Below, one piece after another: positions 16,130 to 25,118 of a stretch of 64,000 bases of DNA; the first letter of the stretch is position 1; each line of letters opens with the position of its first letter. Under the pieces are notes generated by a model, which searched no databases, was not told the origin of the DNA, and saw nothing but the letters and a program-made list of their open reading frames with translations. The DNA comes from DASUCS01 sp041166385 (GTDB lineage Bacteria > Actinomycetota > Acidimicrobiia > Acidimicrobiales > JACDCH01), in assembly GCA_041166385.1 (NCBI GenBank), contig JBEEFW010000087.1:1-64000 (forward strand), given 5' to 3'. A program made the position numbers and the translations under genes.

Positions 16130-17775
16130 GCAGTTCCTCCTCGAATCAGGCGTCCGGGTCTGGCGCCGTCCACATCCTTGCCGTCGAGCCGAATGGCCCC
16201 ACCGTTGACCCACACGTGCTCGATGCCCGTCGATCGCGCGAGCAACCGATCGGCTCCGGCAGGAAGGTCGAACACACGGTCCACGCTGCCGACGCCGACG
16301 GTGTCGGGATCGAACGCGCACAGATCTGCGAACGCACCGGGTTGAATGACGCCGCGGTCCGGGATGCGGAACACGTGTGCCGCGTGCGCGGTCAGACGAT
16401 GCACGGCCTGCTCGAGCGAGATTGCTCCGAGCTCGCGCACCCAGTGCCCCAGTAGGTGCGTCGAGAAACATGCGTCGCAGATCTGCGACGCATGTGCGCC
16501 GGCGTCGGACAACCCAATCACCGCTCGGTTGTCGGCGAGCAGCTCGGCGATCTCCTCCTGCCCATCGTTGGCCAGCACGATCGCGAAGCGGGTCTTGAGG
16601 TCCTCCTCGAGCGCGAGGTCGATCATCGCGTCCATCGGGTGTTGTCCCCGGGCGGCGGCGATCTCGGCGATCGACGGTCCTTGGCGGAGTTCGAGGTGCT
16701 TCTCGGTCTCGTCGATCCAGTCCTTGCCCCACGTGTGTCCCCACACGCGATCGAGCTCAGGACGCACGCGATCGCGCCATGCAGGGTCGGAATAGATGTC
16801 GGCCCGTGCCGCACGCGGTGCAGCCAGGATCTCGTCGAACCCCTTTGCCATCGCGAACGGGAACGGGTCCTCGAGCGTGATCTGGAACACGAGCGGACGG
16901 CAGGCGATCTGCGGCCACACCTCGCCGCCGAGCGCCGCCTGCTTGTCGAGCGTCTCCTTCGCCCGACCCGGCGCCTCCGAGAGGGTCAGCAGCGCCGTCC
17001 AGGTCGCCGGGCGCCCGATCTCCTCGGACAGCGCCGCGAGCTCCTTCACGTAGAACCCTGGACCGATGGTGGCCTGGAACGTGCCACGGCCCTTCTCCCC
17101 CATCACCGACGCGATGCGGGTGATCTCCTCGATGCTGGCGGCCCGACTCGGCACCGGCTTGCCTGCATCCCCCGAGTGCGTCGGCGACTTCGACGTCGCA
17201 AACCCGATGGCGCCGGCCTCGATCGCCTCACCGACGATCGCCCGCATCTGCTCGACCTCTGCGGCCGTCGCGGCGCGCTCGGTGGCTTCGTCGCCGAGCG
17301 CGTAGATGCGCAGCGCGGTGTGGCCGATCATCGCGGCCACATTGAGTCGCGTCGGCGTGCGGTCGACCGCGTCGAGGTACTCAGGGAACGTCTCGAACGA
17401 CCAGTCGATGCCCTCGGTCAATGCCTCGACCGACATGCCCTCGACGTTCTCCAAGGTCCGCGCGATCACGCCCCGGTCCTCCGGTCGCGTCGGGGCGATG
17501 CTGAACCCGCAGTTCCCCATCACGACCGACGTGACCCCGTGCCAGCACGACGGTGTGAGGTCCGGGTCCCACGTGACTTGCGCGTCGTAGTGGGTGTGGA
17601 TGTCGACGAAACCGGGTGCGAGCACCAAGCCGTCGAGCTCGACGACCTCCGCACCGGTCGTCGATCCGACGTCGCCGACCGCGACGATGCGGTCGCCTTC
17701 GACGCCGACATCGGCGGCACGGGCCGGTGCCCCGGTGCCATCGATGACCTTGCCGCCTCGAAGTACGAGGTCCAT
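16126..17775 (-). CDS. N-acyl-D-amino-acid deacylase (D-aminoacylase family amidohydrolase)
   Basis: 549 aa. The opening 'LVLRGGKVIDGTGAPARAADVGVEG' (split here) is the small beta-sandwich of composite amidohydrolases, followed by the metal motif 'DIHTHYDAQVTWDP', 'MGNCGFSIAP' with the metal-bridging Cys typical of D-aminoacylases, and 'GLSDAGAHASQICDACF' with the catalytic Asp. It would hydrolyse N-acyl-D-amino acids or related amides in the cytoplasm; no signal peptide is present. Next to PhzF and another amidohydrolase, it suggests a catabolic set for a modified amino acid or amide. Confidence 0.88.
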   Translation of the reverse strand: MDLVLRGGKVIDGTGAPARAADVGVEGDRIVAVGDVGSTTGAEVVELDGLVLAPGFVDIHTHYDAQVTWDPDLTPSCWHGVTSVVMGNCGFSIAPTRPEDRGVIARTLENVEGMSVEALTEGIDWSFETFPEYLDAVDRTPTRLNVAAMIGHTALRIYALGDEATERAATAAEVEQMRAIVGEAIEAGAIGFATSKSPTHSGDAGKPVPSRAASIEEITRIASVMGEKGRGTFQATIGPGFYVKELAALSEEIGRPATWTALLTLSEAPGRAKETLDKQAALGGEVWPQIACRPLVFQITLEDPFPFAMAKGFDEILAAPRAARADIYSDPAWRDRVRPELDRVWGHTWGKDWIDETEKHLELRQGPSIAEIAAARGQHPMDAMIDLALEEDLKTRFAIVLANDGQEEIAELLADNRAVIGLSDAGAHASQICDACFSTHLLGHWVRELGAISLEQAVHRLTAHAAHVFRIPDRGVIQPGAFADLCAFDPDTVGVGSVDRVFDLPAGADRLLARSTGIEHVWVNGGAIRLDGKDVDGARPGRLIRGGTA

Positions 17776-17784
17776 GGTTTCCCC

Positions 17785-18606
17785 CTACAGCTCGAACGTC
17801 CCCCGGCCAACGACGACCGTATCGCCCGCAACCTCGACGGCGTCCAGACCAGCATTGCTCCCGCGGGCGACGGCGTACAACGTGGACGGCCGCCCGATCT
17901 CGACTCCTTGCGTGATCGTGATCTCCGTGCCCCACGGCACCAGCCCGTGCCGGCACAGGTGCACCACCAGCGGACCGGCAGCCGAGCCCGTCGCGGCGTC
18001 TTCGTCGACGCCGGCCGCCGGCGCGAACATGCGCGTCTTCCACTCGGTGCCTTCGCCCGCGACACAGCTCACGCCGTGCCGGGGAACGACCTCCCCGAGA
18101 CGGTTGAAGTCGGGAGCTAGCGCGGCCACCGCCGACGGCGACGGCAGCACGACGATCTCGTACTCCGGGCCGTTCACGTACGTCTCGACGGGCACCACCG
18201 ACGCGTCCACTCCCAACGCGCCGAGCAACGCATCCGAATCGTCGTAGGCCTCGACAGCCGGCCGCGGCTGCACCATGCGCCCGCGACCACGTGCGTCGAA
18301 CGTCAACGCGACCGGGCCTGCCTTGCAGATCAGCTCGACCGCGGTCGTGTCACGCGCCCGCGTGAGCACGTAGCCCGTGCCGAGGACGGGATGACCGGCG
18401 AACGGCAACTCCGTGGCAGGCGTGAAGATCCTGATGTGATCCTCCGCGCCGACGTACACCGTCTCGCTGAAGCCGATCTCCTTCGCGAGGGGCTGCTTCA
18501 GCTCGTCGGGAACGGCGTCGCCGTCGAGGAACACCGCGAGCTGGTTCCCGGCCAACGGCACATCGGTGAAGACGTCGGCAATGACGTACTCGTACGCCCC
18601 GGTCAC
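17785..18606 (-). CDS. PhzF family isomerase/epimerase-like protein
   Basis: 273 aa, the family length. 'VIADVFTDVPLAGNQLAVF' is the PhzF N-terminal signature; the catalytic Glu lies in 'GFSETVYV' (about residue 47), and the second half repeats the fold with 'DEDAATGSAAGPL'. PhzF folds like diaminopimelate epimerase and shifts protons on small carboxylates; the physiological substrate here is unknown and there are no other phenazine genes. It overlaps the cystathionine gamma-synthase-like gene by 4 nt. Confidence 0.9.
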   Translation of the reverse strand: MTGAYEYVIADVFTDVPLAGNQLAVFLDGDAVPDELKQPLAKEIGFSETVYVGAEDHIRIFTPATELPFAGHPVLGTGYVLTRARDTTAVELICKAGPVALTFDARGRGRMVQPRPAVEAYDDSDALLGALGVDASVVPVETYVNGPEYEIVVLPSPSAVAALAPDFNRLGEVVPRHGVSCVAGEGTEWKTRMFAPAAGVDEDAATGSAAGPLVVHLCRHGLVPWGTEITITQGVEIGRPSTLYAVARGSNAGLDAVEVAGDTVVVGRGTFEL

Positions 18607-19778
18607 GAACCGAGCCGGTCGAGGCTCTGGCGAAAGTCGGCAATGACATCGTCGACGTGCTCGAGCCCGACCGATACGCGGATCATCCCTTCGCCGATGC
18701 CCATCGAGGCGCGCTCGTCGGGCGTCAGCGTCGCGGCCGTCATCGTGGGTGGGTGCACCACCAATGTCTCCGGCCCGCCGAGCGACGGCGCCACCTGCGC
18801 GATCTCGACGCCCTCGACGAAGGTGCGCCCAGCGTCGAGCCCGCCCGCCAACTCGAACGTGAGCACCGCGCCGCCGGACGTCATCTGCCGCTTCGCCACA
18901 TCTCGCTGCGGATGCGAGTCGAGACCCGGATACAGCACCCGTTCCACGGCCGGGTGCGATTCAAGGAACTCCGCGAGCGCCTGCGCGGTTTCCGACTCCT
19001 GACGGATACGAGCGTGCAGCGTACGGATGCCACGCAGTGCGTTCCATGCGTCGAACGGCGAACACACCGCACCGTGCATGAGGTGGTGCACCCACACCGC
19101 GGCGATCAGATCGCGTTCCGCGGCGATGACACCGAGCATGGCGTCGTTGTGGCCAGCAATGCCCTTCGTCGCCGCGTGCATCACGATGTCGATGCCGTGC
19201 GACAGGGTCTGCTGCACGGGAGGAGGCGCGAAGGTGGCGTCGCACACCGTGAACGGCCCGGTGATGGCCCCGATGGCGTCGAGATCAACGACGTCGAGCC
19301 CGGGATTGGCCGGTGACTCGACGAAGACCAGCTGCGTCTTGCCCGGTCGCACGGCGGCTTGCACCGCCTCGGTGTCGGTGGCGTCGACAAACGTGACGTC
19401 GATGCCGAGGCGGGGGCACAACATCGTGAAGAGCTGATTGGTCACCGAGAACGTCCGCGACTGCGCGACGACATGGTCGCCCGCACCGCAGAACGTGAGG
19501 AGCACGGACGAGATCGCGCCCATGCCGGAGCCGAAGGCCAGCGCAGCCTCCGCCCCTTCGAGGGACGCAATGGCGTCCTCGAACTCGAGCACCGTCGGGC
19601 TGCCATTGCGGCTGTAGAACTTGCTCGGATGCGCGGACCGCGCGATCGCGAAGTTCTCGTCGACCGACCGGTTGAAGTACGTGGTCGATGGCCACAGCAC
19701 CGGGGCCAGCGACGAGTCGTTGTACGTGCGCCCGGCACGCACCGCACGGGTCTCGCTGCGCCAGTCTTCCTCAGCCAT
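18603..19778 (-). CDS. metB: PLP-dependent cystathionine gamma-synthase-like enzyme (Cys/Met metabolism family)
   Basis: 391 aa, the length of cystathionine gamma-synthase rather than of the longer O-acetylhomoserine sulfhydrylase. 'YSRNGSPTVLEFEDAIASLEGAEAAL' (split) is the family's phosphate-binding region, 'VCDATFAPPPVQQTLSHG' the PLP-Asp region, and the Schiff-base Lys is in 'HAATKGIAGHND', where the usual SATKY is changed. Its 8-nt overlap with metX supports a role in converting O-acetylhomoserine plus cysteine to cystathionine. A gamma-lyase or sulfhydrylase activity cannot be excluded from sequence. Confidence 0.82.
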   Translation of the reverse strand: MAEEDWRSETRAVRAGRTYNDSSLAPVLWPSTTYFNRSVDENFAIARSAHPSKFYSRNGSPTVLEFEDAIASLEGAEAALAFGSGMGAISSVLLTFCGAGDHVVAQSRTFSVTNQLFTMLCPRLGIDVTFVDATDTEAVQAAVRPGKTQLVFVESPANPGLDVVDLDAIGAITGPFTVCDATFAPPPVQQTLSHGIDIVMHAATKGIAGHNDAMLGVIAAERDLIAAVWVHHLMHGAVCSPFDAWNALRGIRTLHARIRQESETAQALAEFLESHPAVERVLYPGLDSHPQRDVAKRQMTSGGAVLTFELAGGLDAGRTFVEGVEIAQVAPSLGGPETLVVHPPTMTAATLTPDERASMGIGEGMIRVSVGLEHVDDVIADFRQSLDRLGS

Positions 19779-20955
19779 CGTTCTCGATTCTGTGTAGGAA
19801 TTTCGTCAACGCCTCGCCCACCTGGTCGAACTCGAGCAGGAACGCGTCGTGCCCGTGCGGGCTGTCGAGCTCGACGTAGTCGGCCTCGCCTCCGGCCGCG
19901 TTCACGGCCTCGACGATCTCGCGGGACTGGTACGCCGGATAGAGGAGGTCGGACGACACGCCCATCGCCAGCACCGGCACCTGGATACGCGTGAGCGCGG
20001 CGACAAGACCACCGCGACCACGGCCGAGGTCGTGCAGGTCCATCGCCTTCGTGAGCAACAGGTACGAGTTGGCGTCGAAGCGTCGTACGAGCTTGTCGCC
20101 GTGGTATTCGAGGTAGCGCTCGACCTCGAAGCGCTGCCACAACGAGAAGCCCCCGTTGAGCGGCTCGACGACCTCGCGTCCGAAGCGATCGGTGAACACA
20201 TCGTCGCTGCGGAAGGTGATTTGGCTGATCATCCGCGCCAGTGCAAGTCCTTCGTGCGGCCCGTCGCCCGGCGCGGCGTCGTAGTAGTCGCCGCCACGGA
20301 ACTTGGGATCGAGCTGCAGGACACGGCGACCGCTGCTCCACCACCCGATCTGCTGCGCGGTCGCCGCGACGCACGTGGCGATGGGTACGACGGAGCGCAC
20401 GCGGTGCGGGAACATGATCGCCCACTCGAGCACCATCATCCCGCCCATCGAGCCGCCGACGGCGGTGAGCCAGGTGTCGACACCGAGATGGTCCGCGAGC
20501 GCGGCCTGTGTGCGCGCCCAGTCCCGGATCGACACCACGGGGAAGCGGGACGCATACGGGCGACCGTCGTCGGGATGGGCCGACGACGGACCGGTCGTCC
20601 CCTGACAGCCGCCGAGCACGTTCGCGCAGACCACGAAGTACTTGTTCGTGTCGAGCGCGCGACCCGGGCCGATGAGCCCGTCCCACCATCCCGGGGTGGC
20701 GTGACCCTCGTCCGCCGGACCGGCCGCGTGGCTGTCGCCCGTCAACGCGTGACACACGAGGATGGCATTGCCGCCGTCGTCGGCCAGGGTGCCCCACGTC
20801 TCGTACGCGAGCGTGATGTCGCGCAGGGCGCCGCCACCCTCGAGCACGAACGGGCGATCCTCGGCGATGGAGAGAAACCGCCGCCGGCCCGGGGCGTCGC
20901 CGGGTCGCCACGCGCCCGTGGCAGGCAACATCGACGGATGCACCCGGCGGTCCAC
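19771..20955 (-). CDS. metX: Homoserine O-acetyltransferase
   Basis: 394 aa alpha/beta-hydrolase-fold acyltransferase. 'GGALRDITLAYETWGTL', 'HALTGDSHAAG', 'NVLGGCQGTTGPSS' and the nucleophile elbow 'GGSMGGMMVLEWA' are the MetX signatures; the catalytic Asp and His are in the C-terminal 'LLYPAYQ' and 'SPHGHDAFL' regions. It commits homoserine to methionine using acetyl-CoA. The start could also be the internal Met 9 codons downstream. It lies 22 bp after an adenine methyltransferase gene and overlaps the cystathionine gamma-synthase-like gene. Confidence 0.95.
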   Translation of the reverse strand: MDRRVHPSMLPATGAWRPGDAPGRRRFLSIAEDRPFVLEGGGALRDITLAYETWGTLADDGGNAILVCHALTGDSHAAGPADEGHATPGWWDGLIGPGRALDTNKYFVVCANVLGGCQGTTGPSSAHPDDGRPYASRFPVVSIRDWARTQAALADHLGVDTWLTAVGGSMGGMMVLEWAIMFPHRVRSVVPIATCVAATAQQIGWWSSGRRVLQLDPKFRGGDYYDAAPGDGPHEGLALARMISQITFRSDDVFTDRFGREVVEPLNGGFSLWQRFEVERYLEYHGDKLVRRFDANSYLLLTKAMDLHDLGRGRGGLVAALTRIQVPVLAMGVSSDLLYPAYQSREIVEAVNAAGGEADYVELDSPHGHDAFLLEFDQVGEALTKFLHRIENDG

Positions 20956-20977
20956 CCCTCCATGATGGCCGACTCCT

Positions 20978-22420
20978 CTAGGAGGGCTGCCACCTATTGG
21001 CCCACCACTGCATGACGTCAGGGGTGCAGCCGTAGGCCCCCGTCATCAACAGGCCGGCGTCGAGCACCTCGCCCGCAGCCAGCGCGGCCGCGCCGCGTGC
21101 CCACTGGACGTCGTCGGTGGGCAACGGAATCTCGAGCACCTGCCGCGCCGAGAGCTTGATGGCGTCGGAGGTCAACGCCACACCGCCGTAGGTGCAGGCC
21201 GCCCACGCGGTGACCGGCGGCGCCAGCAGGACCGCCGCGACGCGATGGACCAGCTCGCGGTCGGCGTGCACGGCGATGACCGGTGTGGAGGGAACCCACG
21301 TGCCGCGGTGGTCGACCGCGGCCTCGAGCACCTTCGTCTGCGTGGCCAGCACGACTTTTGGGTGCAGTCGGTCGACGACCCAGCGACGCAGCGGCGTCTC
21401 GTCCATCGCCGCGAGATCGACACGGGGGTGCAACCACTTCTGTCCTGCGAACCGCAACGGACGCTCACCCCACGCGCTGCGTCCCGGATCGATCACGCCG
21501 CACGTGATCAGTCGCGGGAACGCTCCGTCGTCGGCGTCGCACCGCTCGACCACATGCGGTGCGAGCCCGTAGAACTGATCGCGGAACCCCGCCGTGGCGG
21601 TCGCGATCTGGCCGAGGCGGTCGACGCCCGTCAGCGCGACATCCGGGGGCGCATCCCGTCTGACGAGCAATCGACTCCAGGTGGCGCCGCGCTCCCACCG
21701 CACGGAAGCCGCCGCGATGACGCCGCGATCAGACCAGCGCGCGATGTGGTCGGGTTGTGGACCACCACGCACGATCACAGGCGCACACACACGCACGCTC
21801 GCATCGAACACGAGGTCGTTGCACGTCCACACTCCAGTGAGCGCGCCCGCGTCGAGCACGGCGTCACGGATGGCCGCGGCATCCCGCGCCGCCACGAGCG
21901 ACTGCGGCTGCACGAGCACGACACGCCCACCATCCCGCACGAGATCGAGCCCGGCGAGTAGGAACAGGAACGCCGTGTCCGCATACGGGCCCGCGACGGA
22001 CGACCAACGCGTGCTGTCAACGCGCACGGTCGCCCGCTCGAGCTGGTTCAGGAACGGCGGGTTTCCGACGACGACGTCGAAGCGCCCAGCCCACCCGCGG
22101 TCAGCGAGTCCGTCGCCCGCGACGACGTGATCACCCGGAGACACACCGGCCCACTCGGCGATCGCGGCGCGCGCCGCGTCGGCGGCATCCGGATCGACGT
22201 CGATGCCCCACAACAGTTCGCGGGCGATGTGCTCGGGTGCAATCCCTCGTGCGGCGAGCTCGCGTCCCGCGGCCAGCAAGAACACGCCGTCGCCGCACGC
22301 CGGGTCGCACACCACGGGCGCTCCGCCGACGCCGTCGAGTGCGATCGCGGCCAGACGATCGGCAACGTCGACTGGCGTGTAGAAGGCGCCGAGCACACGC
22401 CTTCTGGTCGGCGACAGCAT
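20978..22420 (-). CDS. N6-adenine DNA methyltransferase, TaqI-like, orphan
   Basis: 480 aa from the ATG at 22420, which has a TACGCT minus-10 6 nt upstream. The N-terminal 'RRVLGAFYTP' is typical of gamma-class adenine methylases, motif I is 'CDPACGDGVFL' (SAM binding), motif IV the catalytic 'GNPPF' and the C-terminal half, including 'HPKVVLATQTKVLEAAVDHRG' (split), resembles the TaqI specificity domain. No restriction endonuclease gene or nuclease domain is next to it, so it is either a solitary epigenetic methylase or a type IIG remnant. It shares a symmetric promoter with the divergent Nudix gene and heads the run leading into metX. Confidence 0.9.
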   Translation of the reverse strand: MLSPTRRRVLGAFYTPVDVADRLAAIALDGVGGAPVVCDPACGDGVFLLAAGRELAARGIAPEHIARELLWGIDVDPDAADAARAAIAEWAGVSPGDHVVAGDGLADRGWAGRFDVVVGNPPFLNQLERATVRVDSTRWSSVAGPYADTAFLFLLAGLDLVRDGGRVVLVQPQSLVAARDAAAIRDAVLDAGALTGVWTCNDLVFDASVRVCAPVIVRGGPQPDHIARWSDRGVIAAASVRWERGATWSRLLVRRDAPPDVALTGVDRLGQIATATAGFRDQFYGLAPHVVERCDADDGAFPRLITCGVIDPGRSAWGERPLRFAGQKWLHPRVDLAAMDETPLRRWVVDRLHPKVVLATQTKVLEAAVDHRGTWVPSTPVIAVHADRELVHRVAAVLLAPPVTAWAACTYGGVALTSDAIKLSARQVLEIPLPTDDVQWARGAAALAAGEVLDAGLLMTGAYGCTPDVMQWWANRWQPS

Positions 22421-22426
22421 CGTGTC

Positions 22427-22436
22427 AGCGTATGGT
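22427..22436. promoter_or_regulatory. Symmetric bidirectional leaderless promoter, methylase/Nudix
   Basis: AGCGTATGGT contains two minus-10 hexamers sharing the central TA: TATGGT on plus and TACGCT on minus. Exactly 6 nt separate each hexamer from its start codon (GTG 22443 and ATG 22420). Both starts agree with the protein families. Confidence 0.6.
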
Positions 22437-22442
22437 CGACGG

Positions 22443-22979
22443 GTGCGTTGGACCGTGCATGGCGAGCGACCGCTGTACGAGAGCGACTGGGTGAACCTCA
22501 AGCTCGTCGACGTGGAGGTCCCAGGGGGCGCGCGGTTCGACCATCACGTGATCCGGATGCCGCATGAAGCCGCCGGCACGGTCGTCTACGACGGCGATCG
22601 CGGCGTGCTCTTGCTGTGGCGCCATCGGTTCATCACGGACACGTGGGGCTGGGAGATTCCCGCCGGTGGGATCGATCCGGGTGAGAGCCCGGTCGAGGCC
22701 GCCGCGCGGGAGACGATCGAGGAAACCGGCTGGGCGCCGGGACCGATGCGGCATCTCGTCACCTACCACCCGAGCAACGGACTGAGCGATCAGAAGTTCC
22801 ATCTGTTCGTCGCCGATGGCGCGGCACACGTCGGCGATCCGACCGATCCGGGCGAGGCCGAGCGCATCGAGTGGGTGCCGCTGCACGAGGTGCGCGCCAT
22901 CGCAGAACGCGGGGAGATCACCGACGGGCTCTCGCTGACGGCGGTGCTCTACGCGCTGGCGTTCGCGACGATCGGCTGA
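22443..22979 (+). CDS. Nudix hydrolase (ADP-ribose pyrophosphatase-like)
   Basis: 178 aa from the GTG at 22443, supported by a TATGGT minus-10 6 nt upstream; an in-frame GTG at 22422 would overlap the promoter. The Nudix box G-x5-E-x7-REUxEExGU is complete in 'GGIDPGESPVEAAARETIEETGW' (split), with 'WEIPAGGI' just before it as in ADP-ribose/nucleoside-diphosphate-sugar pyrophosphatases. Predicted to clear ADP-ribose or similar metabolites in the cytoplasm. Its 3' end overlaps the convergent membrane protein gene by 31 nt. Confidence 0.92.
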   Translation: MRWTVHGERPLYESDWVNLKLVDVEVPGGARFDHHVIRMPHEAAGTVVYDGDRGVLLLWRHRFITDTWGWEIPAGGIDPGESPVEAAARETIEETGWAPGPMRHLVTYHPSNGLSDQKFHLFVADGAAHVGDPTDPGEAERIEWVPLHEVRAIAERGEITDGLSLTAVLYALAFATIG

Positions 22980-23935
22980 GGTGTCGGCGCACGCGAGCGC
23001 GTCTTCCAGATCACGCCGTCGAAGAGGAAGTGGACCGCCCCGAGGAACAACACGACCCAGAGATAGAACTCGTCGTACTGGCGGGCGACGACGTAGAAGA
23101 TCTCAAACGCCACCAAGTAACCCACGAAGAACTGCCATCGCGACACCTCGGGACGGGTGGTGGCCAGGCGATGGTCGACGATGAAGAAGTACTCCACCGC
23201 GTGCGCGCCCGCGAAGCCTGCCAGGCCCGCGACCGGATCGACGAGCACGGCGAACGCGAACATCGCGGCCGTCGACACGACGTAGCGCTGCTTCGCGCGA
23301 TTGCCTGTTCCCGATCGGAGCCGAGTGCGCTCGATCACGAGCCAGCGTGCGGTGAGCACTGCTGCCGCGATGGCGACAGGAACCAGCACGACGGCGGCGT
23401 ACGGTCGCAGCGACGTGAGGACATCGATCGCACTGCTGTTGACCTCGCCGAGCTGTAGCGACGCGACCCGTGTGGGGGTGCGGGCGTCGGCGGCGATCGC
23501 CAGGAGCGTGGTCGCGAGCCACAACAGCATGAGCGTGCGCTCCAGGCGCCCGTCGTCCTCGCCGCTGCGCCGCCCGTAGATGCGCACGAAGCCGTAGCGC
23601 TGCATGAGCGTGTGCTCCATGTTCCACAAGGCTCCGATGACCGCGACGAGCGTGAAGGAGATCGTGAGGCCGAGCGCGATGGCGCTCGCCAAGACGATCG
23701 GGCCGGCGACGAACAGCCGTCGCCGCGTCGCGAATTGCGCGGCGTCGCCGTACACGAGCGTGAGCGTCAGCGGCTGGTGCACGAAGCTGAACGCGAACAT
23801 CGCTTCGAGTAGCAGCACGAGCTGGCGACCGTCGCCGCGGAACCAGAACGCCGCCGCCGCGAAGGGAACCCAGGCCAGTGCGAGGCCGGTGTCGGCGCGG
23901 GCCGATCGAATCCAAGGAGCTTGCCCGCGCTGCAC
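22949..23935 (-). CDS. Polytopic membrane protein with conserved-looking His motifs, unknown function
   Basis: 328 aa from the GTG at 23935; an earlier in-frame start at 24007 would overlap the upstream helicase by 62 nt and adds a polar stretch. About eight hydrophobic segments are visible. Histidines fall in or next to membrane segments in motifs such as 'SFVHQPLTL', 'MEHTLMQRYGFVRIYGRR', 'GAHAVEYFFIVDHR' and 'AVHFLFDGVIWKTR', a spacing reminiscent of membrane-bound metal enzymes, but I cannot name the family. It follows the DEAD helicase by 10 bp and overlaps the end of the Nudix gene. Confidence 0.72.
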   Translation of the reverse strand: MQRGQAPWIRSARADTGLALAWVPFAAAAFWFRGDGRQLVLLLEAMFAFSFVHQPLTLTLVYGDAAQFATRRRLFVAGPIVLASAIALGLTISFTLVAVIGALWNMEHTLMQRYGFVRIYGRRSGEDDGRLERTLMLLWLATTLLAIAADARTPTRVASLQLGEVNSSAIDVLTSLRPYAAVVLVPVAIAAAVLTARWLVIERTRLRSGTGNRAKQRYVVSTAAMFAFAVLVDPVAGLAGFAGAHAVEYFFIVDHRLATTRPEVSRWQFFVGYLVAFEIFYVVARQYDEFYLWVVLFLGAVHFLFDGVIWKTRSRAPTPQPIVANASA

Positions 23936-23945
23936 GCGGGAGAAA

Positions 23946-25118
23946 TTACCCGGTTGCTTCGGTGAGCGACGGGTCCCAGCCGACCAGGTCGGCCAAGCGA
24001 GGGTCATTCGAGAAGACTTCGACCAGCGGCTGCTTCACGCCGATGCGCGGCAACAGGCGCTTGATCTCGAGTTCCTCGTTCCACAGTACGAGGGTGACGA
24101 CGAGGCCGGACTCTCCTGCCCTGGCCGTACGGCCGGACCGATGGAGGTACGACTTGTGATCCTGCGGCGGGTCGTAGTGCACGACCACGTCGACGTCGTC
24201 GATGTGCAACCCGCGGGCCGCTACGTCGGTGGCGACGAGCACCGGCAATCGGCCTTGCTGGAAGTCGTCGAGCGCTCGTTCGCGGATCCGCTGCGGCAGA
24301 TCGCCGTGGATGGCCGCGGCCCGCACGTCTTCCGCCTTCAAGGCCGCGGCAAGGCGGTCGGCCCCGCGCTTCGTGCGGGTGAAGATCATCGTGCGCCCGA
24401 CGCCCCGGCTGATGGCCGCGGCGACCTTGGCCTTGTCCATCTCGTGCACGAGCAAGAAGCGGTGGGCCATCTCCTCGACCGTGATCGTGCGTGACTCGAC
24501 TTCGTGGTGCACGGGATCGCGCTGGTAGCGCTTGACCAGCACATCGACGGCGCCGTCGAGGGTCGCCGAGAACAGCAGCGTTTGGTGCGGACCGCCGACG
24601 TGGCGCAGCACCCACTCGACTTGGGGCAGGAAGCCCATATCGGCCATCCGGTCGGCCTCGTCGAGCACGACGCATGTGAGCGCGTCCAAGAACACCGACT
24701 TGCGGTCGAGCAGGTCGATCAGCCGGCCGGGTGTGGCCACGACGATCTCGACTCCGTCCTCGAGCTGGCGGGCTTGCTTCTCGAGCGACTGCCCGCCATA
24801 GACGACCGCGGCACGAATTCCGCGTTCCTTGCCGAGCGGCTCGATCACCTCGTGCACCTGTACAGCGAGCTCGCGAGTGGGCACCAGCACGAGCGCCGTC
24901 GGGCGCCGGGGCTCCGCCTTCGGTGTGCGCTCGAGCAACGGCAGGCCGAATGCGAGCGTTTTGCCCGAGCCCGTCTTGGCCTTGCCGCAGACGTCGCGAC
25001 CGGCCAGTGCATCGGGAATCGTGAGGGATTGGATGGGAAACGGGTGCGTGATGCCCGCTGCGCTCAGAGCGTCAACCAGATCAGGTGACAGCCCGAGCGA
25101 CTCGAAGGTCGTCGTCAT
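23946..25118 (-). CDS. DEAD-box RNA helicase (RhlE/DeaD-like)
   Basis: 390 aa from the ATG at 25118 (ATGA overlap with the MFS gene). Q motif in 'GITHPFPIQSLTIPDAL', motif I 'AKTGSGKT', Ia 'PTRELA', 'TPGRL', DEAD as 'VLDEADRM', motif III 'SATLDG' (SAT), and the C-terminal 'HRSGRTARAG' motif VI are all intact. There is no long C-terminal RNA-binding tail, so it is a minimal helicase core. It acts on RNA, for example in ribosome assembly or mRNA turnover. Confidence 0.95.
   Translation of the reverse strand: MTTTFESLGLSPDLVDALSAAGITHPFPIQSLTIPDALAGRDVCGKAKTGSGKTLAFGLPLLERTPKAEPRRPTALVLVPTRELAVQVHEVIEPLGKERGIRAAVVYGGQSLEKQARQLEDGVEIVVATPGRLIDLLDRKSVFLDALTCVVLDEADRMADMGFLPQVEWVLRHVGGPHQTLLFSATLDGAVDVLVKRYQRDPVHHEVESRTITVEEMAHRFLLVHEMDKAKVAAAISRGVGRTMIFTRTKRGADRLAAALKAEDVRAAAIHGDLPQRIRERALDDFQQGRLPVLVATDVAARGLHIDDVDVVVHYDPPQDHKSYLHRSGRTARAGESGLVVTLVLWNEELEIKRLLPRIGVKQPLVEVFSNDPRLADLVGWDPSLTEATG

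Noticed and set aside
15023..16744. 573-codon version of the amidohydrolase
   Set aside because: The upstream 205 codons are antisense-like Arg-rich sequence inside the D-aminoacylase gene; GTG 16129 has GAGGAGG and a GTGA junction.
17785..18606. Phenazine biosynthesis cluster
   Set aside because: PhzF-like proteins are widespread outside phenazine synthesis and no other phz gene is present.
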